Origin: a virus
IMG/VR virus record: IMGVR_UViG_3300036791_000797
Coordinates: 20,646 to 84,645 of that record
Reading direction: 5' to 3' (one strand)
Length of the DNA: 64,000 nucleotides
Shown: in pieces, positions 48,905-56,852 of the stretch
Layout: every line of letters begins with the position of its first letter
How positions within the stretch are numbered: position 1 is the stretch's first letter
The notes under the pieces: generated by a model
Databases searched by the model: none
What the model was told of the DNA's origin: nothing
The model's input: only the letters and a program-made list of their open reading frames with translations
Position numbers and translations under genes: made by a program

Positions 48905-49059
48905 TGGCCAGAAAGCTGATCGGGACCAGAGAGCATCCTGGCTGCGTCATCGTGCGAGGGATCCCTCACTTCAGCGAGTGCCTGGTGGCGCAGTGGCCCG
49001 AGCATCCCGACTCCGATTGCACCTGCCATGACGACAGCCCGGACTGGGATCGCGGCTGA
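48904..49059 (+). CDS. small Cys/His-rich protein, 51 aa
   Basis: Short gene coupled by TGATG to its neighbours on both sides. It has CTCH near the C terminus and acidic residues; a metal-binding role is possible. Function unknown. Confidence 0.55.
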   Translation: MARKLIGTREHPGCVIVRGIPHFSECLVAQWPEHPDSDCTCHDDSPDWDRG

Positions 49060-49193
49060 TGGCCGAGAAGAAGACCAAGCGGGCCACCTGTCCCTACTGC
49101 GGCAAGCGGGTGGCGCTCACCAAGCTCGGCTATCTCCATGCCCACACCGACCCGGCCACTGGCCAGCGCTGCGTGCGGAAGAGTACAAACTGA
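49059..49193 (+). CDS. zinc-finger-like protein, 44 aa
   Basis: Short gene with CPYCGKR, then HAH and a final Cys, fitting a single zinc finger. A Lys-rich N terminus could contact nucleic acid. Start overlaps the upstream TGA. Confidence 0.55.
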   Translation: MAEKKTKRATCPYCGKRVALTKLGYLHAHTDPATGQRCVRKSTN

Positions 49194-49197
49194 GCCC

Positions 49198-49353
49198 ATG
49201 AGGTGCCCCGGCTACGATGAGGACGGCCGGGAGTTCGACTGCGACGGCGTCCCCGGCACGGCCTGGACCCCTATATGGTGTGCGGAGTGCGACGAGCGCA
49301 GACGTGCCCGTTTGTCGCGTCAGTTCGATGAGCTTCTGAAAAGGCTGGAGTGA
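49198..49353 (+). CDS. zinc-knuckle protein, 51 aa
   Basis: Unrecognised. CPGYD and CDG at the start, CAEC in the middle, then a basic helix (ERRRARLSRQFDELLKRLE). Confidence 0.55.
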   Translation: MRCPGYDEDGREFDCDGVPGTAWTPIWCAECDERRRARLSRQFDELLKRLE

Positions 49354-49356
49354 ACA

Positions 49357-49854
49357 TTGGGAAGCCGCCTCAAGCTGGTGAGAAGCGATGGCCGGGTCTA
49401 TCTCAAACGCTGGGGATTGGCCTGTCGCTTCGGTGGTGTCTACGTCCATCACATGACCGCCCCCGACCCTGGGCCGGACCTGCATGACCATCCCTTCTGG
49501 TGGGCCTCCTGGGTGGTCAAGGGCGAGTACGTCGAGTGCCGGGCCAGGTCTGTCCAGGCCGTGGCCCGTGCCTACATGGAGGTCCAGGGTGGCATGGTGG
49601 GCTGGCCCGAGCGAAAGGCCACCAGGGGCGATGTCAACCGCCGCTACCGCTGGAGCGTGCAGCAGTTCAGAAGAACTGAGTGCCACATGATCACCGAGTG
49701 CGCCCCCTCGACCTGGACCATCCTGGTGCGCGGCCCCCGGCGCAAGAAACGGGAGATGGGCGAGTATTGGGGCTTCTATACGCCGGATCGCTACTACCCC
49801 GAGGGTGACTATGACCGGCTGGGGGCCAGGGACCTGTGGAACGAAGTGGAGTGA
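49357..49854 (+). CDS. cupin-like protein, 165 aa
   Basis: Probable metal-binding beta barrel. HDHPFWWASWVVKGEYVE (His43, His45, Glu57) gives the first cupin motif, and a later ECHMITE with TWTILVRGP the second. Many cupins are dioxygenases, isomerases or sugar enzymes; the substrate cannot be told. The start is TTG 49357, 3 nt after the upstream stop; later in-frame starts would remove the first strand. Confidence 0.65.
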   Translation: MGSRLKLVRSDGRVYLKRWGLACRFGGVYVHHMTAPDPGPDLHDHPFWWASWVVKGEYVECRARSVQAVARAYMEVQGGMVGWPERKATRGDVNRRYRWSVQQFRRTECHMITECAPSTWTILVRGPRRKKREMGEYWGFYTPDRYYPEGDYDRLGARDLWNEVE

Positions 49855-50096
49855 CGGGTGAGTACCTGGAGCCGTGTTATCTGGAGGGGTGTCCATGGCC
49901 CGCGTGTAGATGTGACCGTACACCTCGGAAGGATGGAGTGATGGATGAGCGCACCGAGGAGCAACGCTGGCAAGATGGCTATGCCCTGGGGTTCTGCGTG
50001 GCCTGTCATGGGGCTCGCTCGGTACGAGTGACAACTAAAGAGGGAACGACATTACAGGAGCTATGGTGCCCGGCATGCGAAACAGTAGCAACGTGA
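49851..50096 (+). CDS. Cys-rich zinc protein, 81 aa
   Basis: Unrecognised. An N-terminal cysteine cluster (PCYLEGCPWPACRC) and a ribbon (CVACHG with CPACE). The start is taken as GTG 49851 (GTGA overlap); an internal ATG at 49941 would remove the cluster. Confidence 0.55.
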   Translation: MTGEYLEPCYLEGCPWPACRCDRTPRKDGVMDERTEEQRWQDGYALGFCVACHGARSVRVTTKEGTTLQELWCPACETVAT

Positions 50097-50575
50097 TGGA
50101 CGAGAAGATGAAGGATCGCCTCGAACAGATCATCGATCCCAAGGCTTATGGCAGCGATGCCGCCTATCATATGATGGTGACATTGTTCCGGCAATGGATG
50201 ACCGAGGTGGAGTGGGCGTGTAAGGACGAGGACATTCCTGACGATAAGACAGCCGCCATCCTCAACCGATTAACGTATGGTCATCCCTATGGGGCCGATG
50301 CCTTGCTGCGAATAGAGATGGATGCGACCAAGCTGGAAGAGCTAAAGAGCAATCCTCCGCCCTCGGTGTTCATGTGCCCTCGTTGTGGTCGGGTCAGTCA
50401 TAGTGCCCATGACATCAAGGAGGGCTACTGCTCGGCTTGCCATGACTGGACGGCTCTGCAATCCCCTCGTCGCGGCGATCATCGCCTCTGCTCCACCCTC
50501 GGCCACTCAGAGCCAGGTCGGTGCGGCAACTGCGGTGCCACCCTGGCCCCCAGCGAACAGGCCAGAGATAGATGA
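50096..50575 (+). CDS. zinc-ribbon protein, 159 aa
   Basis: A helical N-terminal half (MKDRLEQIIDPKAYG, then LFRQWMTEVEWACK) is followed by MCPRCGRVSHSAHDIKEGYC with CSACHDWT, a combined ribbon frequent in phage proteins, and a second CGNCG. Likely a nucleic-acid-binding or adaptor protein. ATG 50096 shares its A with the upstream stop. Confidence 0.6.
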   Translation: MDEKMKDRLEQIIDPKAYGSDAAYHMMVTLFRQWMTEVEWACKDEDIPDDKTAAILNRLTYGHPYGADALLRIEMDATKLEELKSNPPPSVFMCPRCGRVSHSAHDIKEGYCSACHDWTALQSPRRGDHRLCSTLGHSEPGRCGNCGATLAPSEQARDR

Positions 50576-50931
50576 CCATGGCCGAGAGCTACCTGTGGCT
50601 GGACACCTACGACTGCGGGCACACCCAGAACGTGGAGATCGCCGTCCCGGTAGACCGGGAGAGCCGGGTGGGCGAGCCAGTGGTCTGCTACGTCTGCAAG
50701 GAGGCCGGGGAGTTCCACGTCCGCCAGCGCACCAAGGCCGAGTCCCTGGGCCTGGCCTGCCCTCACTGTGGCAGCCCCATGAAGCGGGGCAAGGCCCTGC
50801 TCAACTTCGGGGAGGGCCAGCCCTGCGAGGAGATGGTGCTACCGCCGGTCTGCACCAACCCGGACTGCCAGGCCGCCCGTGATGATGCTGCCATCGCAAG
50901 AGCCATCGAACGGGGTATCATCGACCCTTGA
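50572..50931 (+). CDS. multi-ribbon zinc protein, 119 aa
   Basis: Unrecognised. YDCGHTQ, CYVC, CPHCG and CTNPDC suggest two zinc sites. ATGA overlap with the gene upstream. Confidence 0.6.
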   Translation: MTMAESYLWLDTYDCGHTQNVEIAVPVDRESRVGEPVVCYVCKEAGEFHVRQRTKAESLGLACPHCGSPMKRGKALLNFGEGQPCEEMVLPPVCTNPDCQAARDDAAIARAIERGIIDP

Positions 50932-50932
50932 T

Positions 50933-51172
50933 ATGCCCATGCCTAAGCCTTTCGATCCCATGTGCGGCAAGTTCGCGGCTGACATGGAGAGCCTCGACTA
51001 CTACATCCGAGAAGCTGAAGAGGATGACCGAGAGATCACCCCGGAGATGCGAGAGCGGTTCGTGCGATCGGAGGAAGGGACGTACAACCCCGAGAACGGG
51101 CACTTCCTGTGCAACGAGTGCTACATCGTGGCGGGCACGCCAAGCTCGCCCTCGGGGTGGCGTTGCCCCTGA
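50933..51172 (+). CDS. small acidic zinc protein, 79 aa
   Basis: Unrecognised. An acidic helix (SLDYYIREAEEDDREITPEM) precedes CNEC near residue 60. ATG 50933 follows the upstream stop by one base. Confidence 0.55.
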   Translation: MPMPKPFDPMCGKFAADMESLDYYIREAEEDDREITPEMRERFVRSEEGTYNPENGHFLCNECYIVAGTPSSPSGWRCP

Positions 51173-51453
51173 TGTCCAAGGACAACTTCACCAACCAGCA
51201 ACCCTTCATCGTCACCGCGGAGCATCTCAAGTTGCCTTGGGGTGGTTTCAAGGACGGCCGGAGGTTTGGCTGCGCCTTCTGTCTGACCTCATTCCTGGAA
51301 GGCCAGACCGTGCGTTGGATCTGCATGCCCAAGGTGCCCAACATCTTTGTGTGTCAGGAGCATGACACGCCTGATGTCCAAGAGCTATGGAGCGATCGTT
51401 GGACCAATGTGATCCTGCCCATACTCAGACGCTGGAGCAGTGACTATGACTGA
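51172..51453 (+). CDS. zinc-binding protein, 93 aa
   Basis: Unrecognised. GCAFCLTSF and FVCQEHDT form a likely zinc site. Start overlaps the upstream TGA (TGATG). It converges with the vWA gene, the two stops being adjacent. Confidence 0.6.
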   Translation: MSKDNFTNQQPFIVTAEHLKLPWGGFKDGRRFGCAFCLTSFLEGQTVRWICMPKVPNIFVCQEHDTPDVQELWSDRWTNVILPILRRWSSDYD

Positions 51454-52134
51454 TCAGGGCGTGCCGAACATGGCCAGCAAGGCCTGGGCCAGGGAGTTGG
51501 GGTCGGTGGTGTCCGCGAAGCTCAGCGCCCGGACGTGGCTGTTGCCACTGGCGATGCGCTGGTAGCCCGCCATGGTGGCGTCATGCTCGGGGCCATAGCC
51601 GACCACGGCCACGGCCACGTAGGTGCCGCCCTTGGACTTGGCCAGCAGGTCCTCGAACTCCTTCTCGTCGGAGGCCTCGCCGTCGGTGATGACCATGCAC
51701 AGCAGGGACGGGCGCGAGGTGGGATCCTCGTCCCCGAACTCATCGAGGTAGTTGGACAGGACCAGTTGGAAGCCGGGCACGATGTTGGTGCCCCCGCCCC
51801 AGCGGATGCCCTTCCATTGCTGGCGCACGTTGCCGGAGTTGAGGTCGCCCACCACCTGGGCCTCGGAGGCGAAGGTGACGGTCATGACCCCACCCTCCTC
51901 CTCACCGGCTGCCTCGGTCTCCTTGGCCGCCTGGGCGTCGAAGCCCTCCAGGCCAGCGATGATGAGCGGGATGGCCTCACCGACCAGTTCCCTACGCTCC
52001 ACCTTGCCGTCGGCGGTGGTGGGGTAGCTCATGGAGCCCGAGGTGTCGAGCAGGAGAGCGGGCTCCAGGTTGGCCGGGCCAGCCTTGCTCAGGGGGCTCA
52101 GGTCGTTGACGCTTGGTTCGGGTGTGGTTGTCAT
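51454..52134 (-). CDS. von Willebrand factor A domain protein
   Basis: 226 aa. The metal-ion-dependent adhesion site is intact: LLLDTSGSMS (residues 27-36), a later GGGTNIVPG with Thr, and VITDGEASDEKEF. vWA proteins bind other proteins through a divalent ion and occur in phages and in tellurite or chaperone-type systems. No MoxR-type ATPase is nearby, so its partner is unknown. It has MTTTPEP at its start but no family promoter; the shared palindrome at 52155-52170 lies 21-36 nt upstream. Confidence 0.75.
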   Translation of the reverse strand: MTTTPEPSVNDLSPLSKAGPANLEPALLLDTSGSMSYPTTADGKVERRELVGEAIPLIIAGLEGFDAQAAKETEAAGEEEGGVMTVTFASEAQVVGDLNSGNVRQQWKGIRWGGGTNIVPGFQLVLSNYLDEFGDEDPTSRPSLLCMVITDGEASDEKEFEDLLAKSKGGTYVAVAVVGYGPEHDATMAGYQRIASGNSHVRALSFADTTDPNSLAQALLAMFGTP

Positions 52135-52154
52135 GGCCGCGGAGGCTAGCACCC

Positions 52155-52170
52155 GACCACTTGAAACGGT
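52155..52170. promoter_or_regulatory. GACCACTTGAAACGGT, second copy of the candidate operator
   Basis: Identical over 16 bp to 13456-13471. It lies between the divergent vWA gene and the promoter at 52174-52203, so a bound protein could control both directions. Confidence 0.4.
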
Positions 52171-52173
52171 GAC

Positions 52174-52203
52174 TTGACTCTCTCTAAGGGAACCTGCTAA
52201 TGT
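52174..52203 (+). promoter_or_regulatory. leaderless promoter with operator
   Basis: TTGACT (52174-52179), an 18-bp spacer with CTCTAAGGGAACCTGC, and TAATGT (52198-52203); ATG 52211 comes 7 nt later. Confidence 0.85.
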
Positions 52204-52210
52204 GGTCGCC

Positions 52211-52495
52211 ATGACCACCACCGAAGTCATCACCCCTGATCCCTTCCACACCGAGTGGGAGGCCGTCATGGCCCCCCTGCGGGACAACCCCCTGTGGGTC
52301 CAGGTCCGCCACGCCGCCACCGAGACCATCGAGCGGGACCTGATCTCCATGTGCGGGCCGGACCACGGCCAGGGCATCTCAAGCTCCGACATCAACCACA
52401 CCATCTTCGCCGTAGCCCGCCGGGTCAACGTGCCCCTGCGCCTGTGGCCCGCCCTGTACGCCAAGGCCATCGTAGAGTCCCTGGAGACCTGGTGA
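52211..52495 (+). CDS. hypothetical protein, 94 aa
   Basis: Unrecognised helical protein (EAVMAPLRDNPLWVQVRHAA, then NHTIFAVARRVNVP). Leaderless MTTTE start. Heads an operon that includes the 679-aa protein. Confidence 0.6.
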   Translation: MTTTEVITPDPFHTEWEAVMAPLRDNPLWVQVRHAATETIERDLISMCGPDHGQGISSSDINHTIFAVARRVNVPLRLWPALYAKAIVESLETW

Positions 52496-53070
52496 GCGCC
52501 CCTGAGCCCGCCTGGGCGGCCTGCCGGGGCATGGGACCCTGGTACGGCTTTCGGACCCGCTTCGAGGCTGAGAGCTTCGTCAGCGACCATCCCAACGGTT
52601 GTGTCAGCCCGGTAGCCCTGGTCAACCAGCGGCCCCTGCTGGTCCCCGAGGGCCGCTGCGTGGTCTGCCTGGTCAACCACCCCCAACTCCTGAAGGCCCG
52701 CGAGCAGAAGCACTGGCCCGAGACCGAGGTGCTGGGTCGGGTGGTCCACCGCTCCTGCGCCCATGAGGCCGAGTTCCTGATCGACTTCGCCACCAAGGCC
52801 CACCTCGACGGCAACGCCTACCGGTGGCTGTCCAACCACCACTGCGTCCCCCACGATTGCCTGCAGCTAGCGGTGATCCTGGGCGTGGCCGACGAGGCCT
52901 ACCTGGAGTCCTCCCGCGTAGCCGAGCGGGCCGAGACCCAGGCCTTCCTGGCCGCCTACCGGGCCAACCAGGGACCCATGAGCGCGGAGGAGCGGGCCGA
53001 GGCCCGCGCCGCCTTCGGGCCGGGTGAGGTCATCGTGGATGTCATCACCGGACGACGGACCCAGCTATGA
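52492..53070 (+). CDS. hypothetical protein, 192 aa
   Basis: Unrecognised. Starts at GTG 52492 (GTGA overlap). It holds RCVVCLVNHPQ near residue 58 and a Cys/His pair later (SNHHCVPHDC), possibly metal-binding; the C-terminal third is helical and charged. Coupled to the next gene by ATGA. Confidence 0.6.
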   Translation: MSAPEPAWAACRGMGPWYGFRTRFEAESFVSDHPNGCVSPVALVNQRPLLVPEGRCVVCLVNHPQLLKAREQKHWPETEVLGRVVHRSCAHEAEFLIDFATKAHLDGNAYRWLSNHHCVPHDCLQLAVILGVADEAYLESSRVAERAETQAFLAAYRANQGPMSAEERAEARAAFGPGEVIVDVITGRRTQL

Positions 53071-55106
53071 AGCCCGAGCCCTTCGAGGTATTGCGTCAGC
53101 AGTACACCGACATTCCCATGGAGCTATCCAAGTCCCTGTACGACTTCGTGGGCCGCTTCAAGCGACCATGGCGTGAGGGTGATACCTACTGGCCCGATTA
53201 CACCCTGGACACCCAGGTCAAGATCATCTATGAGGCCATCCTGGACCTGGGCGATGACCTCACCGAACTGGAGCGGGTGGAGCGGTTCTTCACCGACTCC
53301 ACCCCGCCCAGCCCGGCCTGGGAGGAGCTTCCTGACGATGCCTCCCTGGAGGACCGGGCCATCCGCCTGACCCTGTGCCTGAACCAGGCCCTGGACGAAG
53401 CCTCACTGCGTGAGATGGAGGTCAACGAGCATGGTGTCGAGGCACTTGGTAACATAGCTGACAAGCTCAAGGCTTGGGGCAAGTATTGGCCACCGGAACT
53501 TGAGGCCCAAACCACACTCGTCCTGAAGCTGATAGTCGATGCAGATGACGAGACCATGCGGGAGTTCAAGCTCGTTGAAGGATTGTTCAAGCTCACCGGC
53601 AACCCCAAGCTGCGACCCTTGCCACAGGGGTCCACGCGACGCGACCGAGCCCGGCGTATGGCCGCCAGCATGGAATGGGAGCGACAGAAGTCCACCGCCA
53701 TCCAGGCCGACAAAGAAGGCAAGCAGATCACCTATGGCGAGAACTTCGTCACCCGGCCCAACACCAACCTGCGGAGACTCATGAAGTCCGAACCGGCCAA
53801 CCTCATTCGCGCCCAGGGTCCTGACTACTGCTGCCCCCGCTGCGGCCATCACGTCCCCGACGACGTTCACGTCAACGAGTGGGAGGGGGCCTGGAGCCGC
53901 ACCGACCACCGCACCGAGATCTGCTCCCCCTGCGGCCGGGTGGAGTCCTGGGAGGAGCGCTCCGGCAGCTTGACGCCCCAGAGCGCCTGGCCGGTGGAGC
54001 ATATGGAGCCGCCCACCGTCACCGGCTTCTCGGAAGCCTGGGATCACGTCCGCTCCTCGAACCGGGGGGCCATGGCTCCGGCCCCCATGCCTCGCGAGGT
54101 GCCCGAACTGCGCCTACACCTGCTGGAGAAGTGGATCCCCGGCGGCTCCTTCGAGAAGACCCTGGAGCTACGCAACACCATCGCCGGGTCCAACTCGGCC
54201 GAGTCCGAACGGCGCACCCTGCGCCAGGCCAGCCTGTGGTGGTTCTCCGACGAGATGATCCGGGTCACCCTGTCTGTGGCCAAGACCATGCCCACCGACG
54301 TGCGGGGCGAGGAGATCCGCCTGCCCGCCGATCAGACCTTCGGGTTGGTGGTCCTGGGCAGCCCCTGGCTGGGCATCGACTCCATGGACCCCGACCAGCA
54401 GGTTCGGGTGGACGCCTTCACCTGGTGCCCCACCAACATCGATGGCGGGGACTGCCTGTCCATCAGCATGTATCGCTACTTCGACTTCACCGGAGGGTTG
54501 GGACCGGCCGACCTGAAGGAGGCCATCGACACCGGGGCCATCATGGACGCCAGCCAGGACCTGGTCGGTAACGGGCCTGCAGACCAGCGTAGGGGCCGCC
54601 TGCGGGGCGGGGCCTGGATCTACCAGGGCCGGTCGGATTGGCCCCTACGGGAGACCCTGGAGGGCTTTGAGGTCATCTCCGCCGACTATCCCAACGGCCA
54701 GCCCTACAGCGACACCCACAAGGCCTCTCTGGCCGAGGACCGCCGGTTCTTCTCGGCCTTCGCCTTCCTGATCAACCACAAGCTGTCCGAGACCGAGATG
54801 GTGTGGGCTCCCCGCGCCGTGCGGAAGCGGGCGGCACGGGCCGGGGTGGACGCCGACAAGGAGCCGTCCCATGTGCGACTGATCAAGCTGCGCCAGATCC
54901 GGCGCAAGCATGATGAGACCGACGAGGATTACGAGAAGCGCAAGGTGGAGTACAGCCATCGCTGGATCGTGAACTCCCATGTGGCCTGGCGGCGGTGCGG
55001 TCCTAAGGGTGTCAACCGTCGCCGGGTGTTGATACCGGCTTATCCCAAGGGTCCAAAAGACAAGCCCTTGATCATCAAAGAAGACGTGCGAGTGTGGACT
55101 CGATGA
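53067..55106 (+). CDS. large conserved-type phage protein, 679 aa
   Basis: Unassigned. N-terminal half helical and acidic; a zinc ribbon near residues 252-290 (CCPRCGHH with CSPCGR); then an alpha/beta part (TFGLVVLGSPWLGIDSMD). The C terminus, SHRWIVNSHVAWRRCG and ending in RRRVLIPAYPKGPKDKPLII, resembles the end of a protein family widespread in actinophages and actinobacterial plasmids (HRW then KGP-x-x-KPL). Role unknown. The length and operon position suggest it is a main product of this accessory block. Confidence 0.65.
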   Translation: MKPEPFEVLRQQYTDIPMELSKSLYDFVGRFKRPWREGDTYWPDYTLDTQVKIIYEAILDLGDDLTELERVERFFTDSTPPSPAWEELPDDASLEDRAIRLTLCLNQALDEASLREMEVNEHGVEALGNIADKLKAWGKYWPPELEAQTTLVLKLIVDADDETMREFKLVEGLFKLTGNPKLRPLPQGSTRRDRARRMAASMEWERQKSTAIQADKEGKQITYGENFVTRPNTNLRRLMKSEPANLIRAQGPDYCCPRCGHHVPDDVHVNEWEGAWSRTDHRTEICSPCGRVESWEERSGSLTPQSAWPVEHMEPPTVTGFSEAWDHVRSSNRGAMAPAPMPREVPELRLHLLEKWIPGGSFEKTLELRNTIAGSNSAESERRTLRQASLWWFSDEMIRVTLSVAKTMPTDVRGEEIRLPADQTFGLVVLGSPWLGIDSMDPDQQVRVDAFTWCPTNIDGGDCLSISMYRYFDFTGGLGPADLKEAIDTGAIMDASQDLVGNGPADQRRGRLRGGAWIYQGRSDWPLRETLEGFEVISADYPNGQPYSDTHKASLAEDRRFFSAFAFLINHKLSETEMVWAPRAVRKRAARAGVDADKEPSHVRLIKLRQIRRKHDETDEDYEKRKVEYSHRWIVNSHVAWRRCGPKGVNRRRVLIPAYPKGPKDKPLIIKEDVRVWTR

Positions 55107-55303
55107 GCAAGACCAAAAAGCCCGTCCACCTGCGCGGTGGGGGCTCGGCTCGGGCCTGGGGCCGCGAGCCCAAGGTCCACTACCCCCGCAACGCCTACGA
55201 GGGCGACGAGGCCTCGCTGTGCGAGCGCAGTGGTCATGGCACCCCCACCGCGGACCCGGTGGACTGCCGGTTCTGTCTGAGGATCGCCAGTGGCGGACAC
55301 TGA
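55103..55303 (+). CDS. small basic zinc protein, 66 aa
   Basis: Unrecognised. Basic N terminus, a Cys and CRFC near the end. ATG 55103 overlaps the upstream TGA. Confidence 0.55.
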   Translation: MSKTKKPVHLRGGGSARAWGREPKVHYPRNAYEGDEASLCERSGHGTPTADPVDCRFCLRIASGGH

Positions 55304-55574
55304 GCCCGCCTGGTGGCAGCGCCAGGGCTACGCGGCCGGACGCCAGCTAGACCAGGTCCACTGGGTCTGCGTCCACAAGATGATCTTCACCTGGCGACTC
55401 ATGCTCTGCACCGAACGCGAGGTGCTGGACTTCGCCTGCTACCACACGCCGGGCGAAGCCCTGGCGGCCTTTACCACATGGAATGGTAAGACCGTTCCAC
55501 CTGGTGATTGGATCCGCCATCACGGCTCGGGCCAGCGACGTTTGGACGACGGCTCCATCGTCATAGCGTCATAG
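55290..55574 (+). CDS. hypothetical protein, 94 aa
   Basis: Unrecognised Trp-rich alpha/beta protein (MIFTWRLMLCTEREVL, then AFTTWNGKTVPP). GTG 55290 start inside the preceding gene. Confidence 0.55.
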   Translation: MADTEPAWWQRQGYAAGRQLDQVHWVCVHKMIFTWRLMLCTEREVLDFACYHTPGEALAAFTTWNGKTVPPGDWIRHHGSGQRRLDDGSIVIAS

Positions 55575-55615
55575 ATCTGTGGTTTGGGTTATGGCCATAG
55601 GGGTAGTACCTGGGC

Positions 55616-55822
55616 ATGGCTGCTCAAGCTCCTGCCACGCGTTGGTCTCAGCCGGGCTATTGGTCACCAGTTCGATTGCTGGCTGTGGTGGCCACTATTG
55701 CCACTCTGATTATCGGCTTTGTCATCGCCTTTGGCAATCTCTCTGCGACCAGTTTCAAGGACTGGGTCGCATCCGGCATCATCGCCGCGGGTGTAGCCCT
55801 GGGCTGCATCATCTTCCTGTAG
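55616..55822 (+). CDS. two-helix membrane protein, 68 aa
   Basis: Hydrophobic segments at about residues 18-40 (LLAVVATIATLIIGFVIAF) and 50-68 (WVASGIIAAGVALGCIIFL). The short polar N terminus suggests a hairpin in the inner membrane. A family promoter was not found; a hairpin terminator follows at 55848-55879. Function unknown; holin-like size but no supporting lysis genes. Confidence 0.6.
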   Translation: MAAQAPATRWSQPGYWSPVRLLAVVATIATLIIGFVIAFGNLSATSFKDWVASGIIAAGVALGCIIFL

Positions 55823-55847
55823 GTAGGTCCCACCTGCAACCCACCCG

Positions 55848-55879
55848 CCCGGTGTCGGGAAGGCCAACCCGGCACCGGG
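55848..55879. terminator. 12-bp terminator hairpin
   Basis: CCCGGTGTCGGG (55848-55859) pairs with CCCGGCACCGGG (55868-55879), one G-U pair, 8-nt loop. It separates the membrane gene from the next one. Confidence 0.7.
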
Positions 55880-55907
55880 TGGGGTGGCCATCTATGGTGG
55901 TGGCACC

Positions 55908-56231
55908 ATGGACATAGAGGGCCTGTGGTATGACCGCCAGGGCCAGCCCATCAGCTTCGAGGAGGGCGCTCGCCTGCTCAGCGACGGGGAGGCCCGGCGG
56001 GTGGCCCATGACGTGATCATCGTGGACGGTGAGCCCATCTGGGTCTCCACCGTGCATCTGGTCCTCAACCATTGCTACGGCGGGGGACCACCCCTGATCT
56101 TCGAGACCATGACCTTCACCCATGACGGCCCGGTGGACATGGTGTACCGCTATCCCACCGAGGAGGCGGCCCTGGCCGGGCATGACCAGGTGGTGGCCGA
56201 GCTACGCGACAAGGCCGATCACCCCACCTGA
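55908..56231 (+). CDS. hypothetical protein, 107 aa
   Basis: Unrecognised but of a type common in actinophages: VSTVHLVLNHCYGG, LIFETMTFTHDGPVDM, then YPTEEAALAGHDQVV. Predicted alpha/beta. TATGGT (55893-55898) nine bases before ATG 55908 may be its -10, but no -35 fits. Confidence 0.6.
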   Translation: MDIEGLWYDRQGQPISFEEGARLLSDGEARRVAHDVIIVDGEPIWVSTVHLVLNHCYGGGPPLIFETMTFTHDGPVDMVYRYPTEEAALAGHDQVVAELRDKADHPT

Positions 56232-56232
56232 C

Positions 56233-56262
56233 TTGACTTAGCAAGGATTCTTATAGTAGGGT
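56233..56262 (+). promoter_or_regulatory. TTGACT-18-TAGGGT promoter with inverted operator
   Basis: TTGACT (56233-56238), an 18-bp spacer and TAGGGT (56257-56262). The run 56238-56256 reads TTAGCAAGGATTCTTATAG, matching 17 of 19 bases of the ArdC promoter's non-template strand, so the operator lies in the opposite orientation to its usual one. ATG 56271, 8 nt on. Confidence 0.8.
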
Positions 56263-56270
56263 GGCTGGCC

Positions 56271-56627
56271 ATGACCACCATTGCATCCAAGCTCCTACCC
56301 GCTGATGCCCGCCATGTCTCGCGCATCCTGACCAAGGCCGGGGTCGCCCGTCATATCGAGGGCACCCGTCGCCTGCGTGAGCAGCCCGGCTACCAGGCCA
56401 CCAACGACTACATGAGCCCCTGCTGGGTCTCGGTCGATAGCTACTGGGACAACAAGGACCGGGCCGAGCAGACGGCCTTGATCATCGAGGTCCTCACCGC
56501 CGCCGGTCTGGTGGCCGAGGCCGGTCAGTACTGGCGGGTCAAGGTCTACCGGCCTGTGCGTGACACCGAGGAGGATCAAGCCCACTACGAGCGGGCCGTC
56601 AAGCTCGGTTGGAAGGTGTTGCCGTGA
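56271..56627 (+). CDS. hypothetical protein, 118 aa
   Basis: Unrecognised alpha/beta protein (RHVSRILTKAGVARH, then RAEQTALIIEVLTAAGLVAE), leaderless MTT start. The layout resembles single-domain phage proteins that pair a helix-strand unit twice. Confidence 0.6.
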   Translation: MTTIASKLLPADARHVSRILTKAGVARHIEGTRRLREQPGYQATNDYMSPCWVSVDSYWDNKDRAEQTALIIEVLTAAGLVAEAGQYWRVKVYRPVRDTEEDQAHYERAVKLGWKVLP

Positions 56628-56815
56628 CCACCGTCCCCATCACCGACGAGACCAAGCGGTCCACCTGCCGCCGTTGCGGCAAGCCCATCTTCCTGGTGGC
56701 GGTGCCCCAGTCCAAGACCGACCAGCACCGCTGGATCGTGGGCAACCGGCTCGCCAACTGGCACTGCGGCTCCGACCCGGCCTTCCCTGTCCGCACCCAT
56801 GAGCCCACCGGGTGA
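56624..56815 (+). CDS. zinc-knuckle protein, 63 aa
   Basis: Unrecognised. CRRCGKPIF near residue 14 and a WHCGS element later; GTG 56624 (GTGA overlap). Confidence 0.55.
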   Translation: MTTVPITDETKRSTCRRCGKPIFLVAVPQSKTDQHRWIVGNRLANWHCGSDPAFPVRTHEPTG

Positions 56816-56816
56816 C

Positions 56817-56845
56817 TGGACTCCTCTAAGTAAACCTGCTAATGT
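56817..56845 (+). promoter_or_regulatory. leaderless promoter with operator
   Basis: TGGACT (56817-56822), a 17-bp spacer CCTCTAAGTAAACCTGC and TAATGT (56840-56845). GTG 56853 is 7 nt downstream. Confidence 0.88.
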
Positions 56846-56852
56846 GCCTGCT

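Noticed and set aside
55616-55822. Holin call for the two-helix membrane protein
   Set aside because: Size and topology would fit, but no endolysin or other lysis gene is nearby, so the name is not supported.
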